A DNA stretch of 64,000 nt. Origin: Sequoia sempervirens. Its lineage: Eukaryota > Streptophyta > Pinopsida > Cupressales > Cupressaceae. The position numbers were made by a program, and so were the translations under genes. Numbering within the stretch: the first letter of the stretch is position 1; every line of letters begins with the position of its first letter. Shown here one piece after another: positions 56,001 through 64,000 of the stretch. The DNA lies in contig VDFB02047230.1 of NCBI GenBank assembly GCA_007258455.2, forward strand, positions 154,677,797 through 154,741,796. Reading direction: 5' to 3'. Below the pieces are notes generated by a model. That model searched no databases. It saw only the letters and a list, made by a program, of their open reading frames with translations, and had not been told where the DNA came from.

Positions 56001-57351
56001 GGGTGAGTGATTTTAAATCTTTTCACCCTTGTGGTAAGCTGGAGGTTGCTAGCTGGAAGTCCCCGTGTGAGTGGCCGATGGTTGGTTTGGAGGAAGATTG
56101 TGCTAAGCTTCATACTATTTTATCAGTTAGACACTGTAGTTCCCTCAAGGACAAGGATGTTCTTGCTTGGCGCCCTAATCCTAAAGGCATTTTTTCTGTG
56201 GCTAATGGATATCAGGAATTGATGGCTCACAGATTGAATGGAGAAGAGGTCCATTGGTGGAAGTATGTGTGGAATAAGTTCTCTTGGCCAAAATGTAATT
56301 GCTTTGTGTGGACTTTGGCCTCGAATAGGTGTTTGACTTGGGACAATATTCAGAAGCATGGATTTCATGGACCTTATGTGTTTTGTGTGGTGCTACTGAG
56401 GAGGACTCTTCACATTTGTTCTTCAGATGTTCTTTCTCCTTGCAACTCTGGCACCTTTGGTGGGGTGTTTGGAAACACCCTTGTGTTCATGCTTCATCCT
56501 TGGTGGAATTCTAGAGAAGTCTAGGTAAGCCACCTACTTTTACTCCTTTCTTCAGATTGTTTGGTGCATTGGACCTACCTTTATTCTCTGGCAGATTTGG
56601 CTAGAGCGAAATCGTAGGATTTTTTGTGGGGAAAGGTTAGGAATCCAACAAGTTTGGCATAGAATTTTAGGAATGATCCAGGAGACTGTGGAAGCTAAAT
56701 GTGAAGTGATGTTCTCACTTGATAGAGGGGATGCTGAAATTATTGACATAATGGGTTTTCAAGGTTTGTCTCCTACCTCTGCTTGTCAGAAGGGGTAGAT
56801 GTGCGAAAAAGAAAGTTCAAAGGATGGGTAGATGGATGCCTCCTCCTGAGGATATCTTGAAGATTAACACAGATGGCTCTTCCCAAGGTAATCCTGGACA
56901 AGTTGGGACTAGCGGCGTGGGTAGAGATTGTTTAGGTGAAGTTGTGTTCTTCTTTTCTATTTATAAAGGTTGGTAGGCTAATAATTTTATGGAGGGATTG
57001 GCGATTGTCTATGCTCTAGAGCGTGCCTATGCTCTAGGTTGGCGTAAGGTTATTTGTGAATCTGACTCTCAGGTTATTGTGAATTTGTTGATTGAACGTA
57101 AGGTGAAGGATGTTAATTGGCAGCTGGCTCTAGTTGTTCAACAGATTTTGCAAATTAGTTCTACGATGGATATGGTGTCCTTTGTCCACATTCCACGTGA
57201 GTGGAATAGGGCTGCTGATTGTTTCGCGAAGTGAGCTTCAGATCATGTTGATGTTTGGCGGGTTGAGGAATGGAGACATCTTCCCTAGGATTATTGTTTA
57301 GATCTGAGGAGTATCTTGACCGAGGATATGGATGGTTGTGGAGTTGGTTGA
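53078..57351 (+). pseudogene. LINE-2 ORF2: endonuclease, RT, zf-RVT, RNase H
   Basis: The endonuclease region opens WNVWGLNSGPRQK and has FL-stop-ETKL (TAG 53165-53167), and QGSDHWPIKL. GDF is changed to GYF near 53490, a lost active-site residue. RT is best preserved: KKGKAPGPDGFPIEFFQEFWD (split by no stop), LISEEQGGFVADRKILDGVV, FIKLDMAKAYDRVWW, GLWQGDPLSPYLFLLFAEGL and FVDD at 55143-55154. Frame 55472-56524 holds the connection and HWWKYVWNKFSWPKCNCFVW. A frameshift near 56365 splits the zinc region CVLCGATEEDSSHLFFRC. RNase H has LKINTDGSSQGNPG, NNFMEGLAIV and CESDSQ, then FVHIPREWNRAAD. Stops at Gln or Trp codons abound. Inactive. Confidence 0.9.
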
Positions 57352-57470
57352 CCGGTGCTCTTGCTCTTCTATTGTTCTTATGCTTTTCTCTCATAGTTAT
57401 TGTTATGAGATTTGCTTGTAATATTTTTCTGAGTTTCAATAAAGTTTTTACCCCTTTTTATCAAAATAAA
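53078..57470 (+). mobile_element. LINE-2, plant L1-type, 5' end lost in the gap
   Basis: The visible part starts at the sixth codon of ORF2 (TGG AAT GTA TGG), which corresponds to LINE-1 position 44047. It ends with AATAAA (57438-57443), 'GTTTTTACCCCTTTTTATC' and AAAATAAA directly before TAGGATTTTG, where the uninterrupted sequence of copy 1 (27747) resumes. ORF1 and the left target-site duplication cannot be seen. Confidence 0.85.
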
Positions 57471-57987
57471 TAGGATTTTGTATGCCAGTGTGAATAAGAA
57501 TACTCCTATCTGATTGTCAAGTCAAATTTTATTGCACAGGTACAACACCATCTTGGTTCTTTATACCTTGATGCACCTTATCTATGTGTGTTATCAAACA
57601 TAAGGTAAGTAATCCCTTTTAAAATCCCCAATCTCTAATAAGTGAAACATCATCATCATTCATCATCATATCTAATAAAGTTGCAATGACTCATAGACTT
57701 GTTGGACTTTTTCATCTTCTTGGAATCAAGAGTTGATCCCTCTCATTCTTCTATCCTCTTTCACGCTAACATGGTATTGTGACATCAAGGTGTCCATATT
57801 GAACCTCTTTGTCATGAGATCAACCCTCAATTTGAACTTTTCGCTCGATCTCTTGAGGGGGCAGTGTACCAGTATACTTCTTTCCACTAGGGCATCTGAA
57901 AAAATTAGAAAATTTTTGAACTTTGATCTTAGCAAGGTTATTCTTTGAGCCAATGCAGTAGGTACACTGCTTCAAAGAGGGGAAAAA
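57471..57987 (+). pseudogene. Element A interior end, copy 2
   Basis: This is the copy of 27747-28263, ending in the polypurine tract AAGAGGGGAAAAA. No coding motif is recognised. Confidence 0.8.
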
Positions 57988-59009
57988 TGTAGACACTCGA
58001 AATATCCTGATTGATATCATACACTCGATTTAATTAAATCCTAATGTTCTCTCTTGGATTAAATAAATTAACTTTATTTATTGTTCTTCATTTAATTGAA
58101 TAAATCAAAAAAATTTAATTAAATTACTAATTTCCCAACTATCCTCTCATTTTATTTAAATAAATCTAAATATCTAAATCAAATGTCAAATCAAGTAATT
58201 CCATCTAAGTTAATTAATCATAATTTAATTAACTCCTAAATCCTCCATTCCTCTAGCTTTTGCAAGTTGCACATGTAAATCAATTTATTTGATTTATTAA
58301 TTCCTCCTATTTTCATTCATATATGGCATATCCTTGGAATATTCCACCTATTTGTCCTCCAACTTGGCATTAAAATCTCTAACATGTCCTCTCCTTGAGC
58401 CAACTTGGCATTAATTCCTCTTACATGGACCTCCTTACACAAGTCACCTCTTCAAATTCAAATTCCACCTACATGCATTAAACATGCACATTGTTCAAAA
58501 TGTGCTCCACTCACCTTCATTAGCATGTTGACAAGTGGCACAATGGCATTGGTCCAATGTTTAATCCCACATCCATCCTATTCTTCACTCTTCAATCCTT
58601 CTTCCTTATAAATAGAGGCATTCCCTATTGATTAAGGATCCAGATTTTGATGCATGGTTATTATCCACAAGTATATGCAAGTTCTTTCACATTTTCATCC
58701 AAATCATATAATTCATCATCCATAGCTAGGTTATTGGAATTTTTCATCAAGGATCAATCAACCATCATCAAGACCATCAAGGAATTAGGAAAGGGCTTCT
58801 TTTCACATCAAAGAAGCACCAATTCCCCTATGGGATGTTGGTTTGAGCATTTTAATGAGATTTCATTAGCTTTTATTTTATATTTTATGTTGTTTTCTTG
58901 TTCTTATGCTTGAATGAATTTCATAGGGAATCTTTGGTTTAAACTTGTTTAAGGACTAATATTTATTTGTTTGTCCATGTTTGAATAGGTCTAGGCTGAA
59001 GCATTCACA
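57988..59009 (+). repeat. Element A 3' LTR, copy 2
   Basis: It starts TGTAGACACTCG and ends GAAGCATTCACA, followed by TAATTAATTAG as in copy 1. Compared with copy 1 it lacks about 20 bases near 58353 ('GAATTCTCCCTCCC...'). Confidence 0.85.
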
Positions 59010-62000
59010 TAATTAATTAGAGGAATGACAAGAATTGAGAAAGTGTTAATTTTAGGTGTCTATAGGAGGTATGAGATAATGGTTTATATCATTTTTTTAC
59101 AAGTCCACATATTCTTTTAGAATGTTTTTAGAGTGTAGAGAGTAGTTTGTTGATACTTTATCATGTACATTGAATATTTTTACATACTTATCCTTTTTCT
59201 TTGGTGGAGTTCTTTTTCAAAAGAATTTTTCCATGTAAATCTCATGTTACTATGGTTTATTGGTTTTATTATTTTTTCTATGTATCATCATATAATATTT
59301 TATGGTAATTAAATTAATAAAGAAATTAATTATATATATATATGCATACTCTTTGAATAATATTTTATTGTAGTAGTTTCACCTTGTTTCTCAATAGAGG
59401 AAATATCTATCCTGGAACTTTTGATAATATATTCTACACTTCAAAGCCATTAGTGAAGCCACATGAACAATATAAGACATATAAAATAGGCACAAAGATT
59501 CCAAGTAAAAAATAAGAGTATCATAAAAGGAGAAATGATGCAAAAAAGATCCAAAGATGTATAAATAATATGCCCAAAACTATGCCAATAAGTAGCAATA
59601 AGATGTTGAAGTCCAAAAGATAGGAACCATATTGGAAAAGTGAGTAGTAAGAGTAAGAAGAGCTTTAAAAAAATATTAAATGGCTATTTTAAAATTAACT
59701 TCTAACTTTTTTTAAAAAATATGATCCTAAGGATAGAATTTCTTTTCTACAAGTTCTCTATTATAATCAATCCTCTTGCAATTAGCTAGTTGGAGAGTTT
59801 CTTTTCATGCAAATGAATTCCCTAAATATCACTTTGAGCATTGTCGTGGTTGAAAATCCATCAATAAAATTCTAAGCTACGTTTATTTTTAAATAGGGCA
59901 TCTATAGGTCATTTCTTTGTTAAACCTTTTTAACAAACAAATCTATTTTTTCCTTATATGGTGGCCCCAAATCTCAGTGTGTTGCTTACCCTTTTTTAAT
60001 ATAAAATGGCCTTTGAAAAATTTGAGGACTACCAAATATAAACAATAGGCCGACCATAAAGCTACTACTTGGAGACATTTAGATTCTCTTCAATTGGTCA
60101 CAAACATGCAACCCCTCTAATGGTTTCATTTATTGGTCTATAGAAAGATATAACTTATAAGGGAATCCAACGATCTATGTCACCCCTCCCATCACAGATA
60201 TATTATTTCATTTGTTTTGGCATTGTACCACAAAAACTATATATAAATTTATGATATCTGACTAAAACGTATGAGAAAACACATTAGAGTTAATGTTCTA
60301 GCCAACCCAATTTTACATGTCACCTATAATATGACAACCAACCATTAGTAGACTTAACAAAAACCCATGCAAACCCTCCATATAACACCAATCACACTAA
60401 TAAGATTGTGCCTCATTGGCCAAACACTCATGCAACTATGACCATATCATCTCTTTTTACCACCAACAAGCTCATACATCTCATTGAAGATAAACCAACA
60501 TGAATTAAAATGGTATCCCCTAAATTAATGGCTTAGTAGGAGATGATTGAGACCAACTATGTGAGAAACTTGTCTCACTAAGGGTATTTTGACCTATGGC
60601 TAATGAAAATTTTCCATGTTACCATTTGCATGCGAATTCATTATGAAATTCCACATTCAAACCAAGTTGGATTCACATAAGTGTCAATCTTATGAACTTC
60701 AACAAACAACATCCTGACATAAGTGCATAGTGGCAATAAGATTTATAACACAACATGCTACTTGTACCATATATGTGGAAAAATTATTAATGCTAACATG
60801 GAACTCATAGGAATGATAGGAAGCTATGGAGACATCAATCACGATCATAGTTATCACACTAGTAAAAGGATTCCAATCACTTTGGAGTTAAAATAAATTC
60901 ACTCAAGTTATTTTTGACTACTCATAACCAATCAATTCCAAACATAACCAAAAGTATGGGTAAATATAATAGTCTCAAGAACTAATGAAAAATAGTTTGA
61001 AAGTGTTTGACTAAAGATTTGAAAACATATATAGAGGCCGTCATGCACATAAGAATGAAGCTTGACCATGAGGTAGGCATGAGCAAGGAAATTGAGGGAC
61101 TAAGACCCTAATAGAAAGGATAAAATATCATTATGAATATGAAGCATGGATCACAATGAAAATATACATAGATGTAGAATTTGAAACAAGGTCAAGGGAC
61201 AAAGATGGAGACATAAGGAAATAAAATTAGACAAATATTGTGTCATTACACAAAGCACTACAAACAAATATAGCCCTAATTCATATATTTCATATTTCTT
61301 ATCGTTTAGAGGTTTGTAACAATAAAGAAATAAGCTAGGAAAAGGATAGACTAGAACTAGTGTTAGCATATATAACCTATAATTTGTAGACTATTGTCTA
61401 GTTTTTAAATAATGTAGAATATTGTCACACTAATGCACTCTAACAAAAGGAATTAGATCCAATGAAACAAAAAACAACAAGATACTCGTGAAGCTTAAAG
61501 TATTATAATATTAAATCATTTATTTAGCTACCACCAAGTTTCTTTATAATTATATCCACATTTGTAATATTAATTCAGGATGACTTGGTCAAAACATTAT
61601 TAGGTATTTCTAGATTGGATGTGAAAATGGCAAGGGAATGACAAAGTTATTGAGAGTTTGATTGTTATGAGCCACTATGATATAGCTAGGGTTTCTTACC
61701 ATTAACTAGACTAGTAAATGTAATAGCCAAATTGAAAGTTGAGGAATAAGAACACCATAACTTAATACACATAATAATAGTGATTCTAAAAAGGAGAATT
61801 GTAGACAAAACCCTAAAAAGTTAAATGTTGTAGCTGCTCCTCCATTCAAATAGGTAATATTTAAACATATTAAGTAGAGTGGCTAAGGTTAATTTTTAAA
61901 CTATTCATGGTGGGAAATGGAGTGGAAGGGAGCTAAAGCACAACATCTTTAAGGAGAGATGTGATAAGGTCACAAAGAATCCTTGCATGGCCAACAAATC

Positions 62001-63648
62001 CACAAAATTTATGAGTAGATTGATGTGGCCTTATGTGGGAAATGAAATAATCATTGTGTACAAAGTGTCCATGTTTATTTCTCTAGATATTTTGAGATCT
62101 ACATCTTTTCTCTTTTTTGAAATGATTGAATTGCCAAAATATAAAATGTCAATATATTGAAATCAATGTTCAAACTACATCAAATTTTGAATAGCTTGTA
62201 AATTATTAAATCTATCATAGGATTCCATTCTTTGATAATTATAACGTACTTTAAAATGGACCCCATTATATCGGAAAAATGATTCATCTATCAAGACATA
62301 AGATTGTTATTTCAAAATTAAATTATTATTTTTGACATTCAACTTTATGGCAAACCCAAATCATTTTTATATCTCATTTGAAGAACATACATCTAAGCTA
62401 ATGTTTATTTAGCTTAAAAACTAAAAATATCCCTTTCAAATTATTAAAAAAAGCCTTTCTTATCATTAATCCTTGTAACTACAAGAAACTATAATAATTG
62501 ATTAAAAAATGATTCAATAAGAGTGTTCTAATTTTCTAATTAAAATTTTAATGTTTTGAAATAATTAACTTGCAATTTCTTATTCTCATTAAAATTTCTT
62601 AAACATTGAAGCTTTTCGTTAGATTTTTTATATAGGACAACATCCATTCACTCCAAACTCTCTCAAATGCACTCCAAGCTCGTTGGAATGATTATAGGTA
62701 TGAAAATTTAGGGTCCTTTTTGAATGCCTATTTGTTGGTATAATGACAAAAATAAAAGTTCTTTCAAAATAATCATTCCCTACAAGAATTGAGTGGCATT
62801 ATATCATCAATAATAGCTAGCCAACAAGATACAAATGGATAATCATGTTATATTTATATTACTACTTTCCCTATATATTGTGGGGGATTTAAATAATACT
62901 TATAAAAATTCAACAATATTATAAGATGAGTAAGCACATGTCCCAATGTGATTGCTTAAGTGTATTTTCTGCTTAAATTTAAGCTAGAGTGTTCCCATGC
63001 AAAAAAATAATGGTAAAAAGGATCATTTGGAAAATTTCCCTAATTTTTTGGATAAACTATTGTTTAGGAATTAAAAACAAGATTTTTAAAAAGGAGGGAT
63101 TGGAAATAAGAAACAAATGCATATTTTCAAAAATGCCACATGGCTCCACAAATTCCTTTCCCTCTTTTTTAACATTTGCCTCCAATTTTTTTTTTGAAAT
63201 TTTATGTGGAAAAATTAATAGTAATAAAATTAATATAAATTTAAGATAACCACTTCAAAATAAACAAAAAAATTAAATACTCATGGGGCCACCAACTCCA
63301 CAAATAATTCTTAAATAAGTTGAGCAATGAATGCTAGCCAAAATAAGCTAAGCCATGAGGACCTGCCCTAAGAAATTTTGTGATGTATTCTTTTTTTTAT
63401 GAATTTGTTTAAACACTTATATAAACTTAAAAAATATGTTTAAGAAATATTATATGACAAGAAAATTTGTGACACCTCTTTTTCTATGAGCATGTAAAAA
63501 TGTATTTTTGGAATTAGTTTAGTCTTAAAAAAATTGACATTTATAGAAACTTAAATATTATGTTTAATATGTTTTATTTTTAACAAATAAAATGATCTTG
63601 TAATTTATATTTTTAATAGATATATACTATGGTAAAAATTTAGAGTGG
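59010..63648. other. Unassigned AT-rich DNA (copy 2)
   Basis: Copy of 29312-33893. No gene is supported; the frames at 61151-61369 (minus) and 62989-63249 (plus) mirror those of copy 1. Confidence 0.6.
62926..62983. other. 58-bp insertion present only in copy 2
   Basis: Copy 1 reads ATTATAAG-CTAGAGTG; copy 2 has 58 extra bases starting ATGAGTAAGCACATG, bounded by AAG on both sides. It may be an insertion here or a loss in copy 1. Confidence 0.8.
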
Positions 63649-63656
63649 TTTTTAAA

Positions 63657-64000
63657 TTTTTTTTTTTGAATAAAAGAGGGTAAAAACTTTAATTATCAAC
63701 TAAAGAAGTACAAAGCATAAATCAGGAAGATACCCAAAAGGGCCAAGGAACAACCAACAAGAAATCAAGAAGCATTCATGCAACATCTCATATCCTTCGT
63801 AACCCATCCCTCCAAATTCTGGGCAAGATCCTTCGGTAAACTGTCCCAATCATCCACCAAGTCCCACTCTTCTCAAAAGACCATTTGGCCAACCTATTCG
63901 CCACCTTATTCCATTCCTGAGGGATATGAGCGAAGGTGATAGAATCCAATAAATCTCCAAGACTGGTGATTTGCTTAACAACCACCACAAGCTACCAACT
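63657..64000 (-). pseudogene. LINE-3 3' end, copy 2, cut by window edge
   Basis: Same poly(T) junction as at 33902. On the minus strand the frame 63788-63988 reads VVKQITSLGDLLDSITFAHI to the end of ORF2 (RNase H tail). One visible difference is G at 63900 for A at 34145 (Val to Ala). Confidence 0.85.

Larger units (their letters stand above)
57471..64000. repeat. Duplicated segment, copy 2 (continues beyond the window)
   Basis: It matches 27747-34245 in the same orientation, about 29.7 kb away. Its left edge coincides with the 3' end of LINE-2. Differences are scattered, with some small indels, but two tracts are identical to copy 1 by eye (60872-61456 region and 63197-63899 region). Confidence 0.9.

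Noticed and set aside
42510..57351. Amber reassigned to glutamine (alternative genetic code)
   Set aside because: Frameshifts, TGA and TAA stops and lost catalytic residues occur too, and all features fit a plant nuclear genome. CHG deamination explains TAG at Gln and Trp codons without a new code.
50293..59009. LTR at 50293-51647 and LTR at 57988-59009 as the two ends of one element
   Set aside because: The two LTRs are only distantly similar, whereas 57988-59009 is nearly the same as 28264-29311, including the right flank.

Overview
The window is plant nuclear DNA, AT-rich and almost entirely made of decayed, nested retrotransposons. Long-LTR Ty3/gypsy elements, a Copia element, plant L1-type LINEs (DUF4283/CCHC ORF1; endonuclease-RT-zf-RVT-RNase H ORF2) and the absence of any recognisable host gene suggest a large repeat-rich genome. 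A gymnosperm (conifer-type) fits best, but that is inference. No tRNA, rRNA, CRISPR array or intact host gene was found.

Layout. 1-5355: an antisense gag-like fragment with a 24-bp repeat, a ~92-bp tandem array (2400-2960) and otherwise unassigned DNA. 5361-29311: a Ty3/gypsy element (called A) with TSD-like TAATT on both sides. Its 5' LTR is interrupted by a second, Athila-like gypsy element (6404-15836), whose own 3' LTR carries a solo LTR (14206-15137). A's leader is interrupted by a Copia deletion derivative (17738-21600), and its polyprotein by an antisense solo LTR (24291-25337). A keeps gag, CCHC-like and G-patch remnants, but no RT was seen. The Athila-like element keeps gag, an integrase C-terminus and an ~820-codon extra ORF that runs to the PPT.

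29312-40143: unassigned AT-rich DNA and an antisense full-length LINE (LINE-3, 33902-40135). 41921-49431: a tentative antisense solo LTR split by a full-length sense LINE (LINE-1, 41992-48432) with a 17-bp target-site duplication. 50293-52977: 5' LTR and leader of another gypsy element (B). 52978-53077: a 100-N assembly gap. 53078-57470: ORF2 part of LINE-2. 57471-64000: a second copy of 27747-34245 (end of A, unassigned DNA and the 3' end of LINE-3), with strikingly uneven identity between the copies.

All coding regions are pseudogenes. Many in-frame stops are TAG at positions where a sister element has glutamine, as expected from deamination of methylated CAG (CHG) sites. The most interesting signals are the extra ORF of the Athila-like element, a long leader hairpin overlapping a palindrome that is conserved in elements A and B, the ATGA overlap of LINE ORF1 and ORF2, the amber codon at the same endonuclease position in three LINEs, and the mosaic identity of the duplicated segment.
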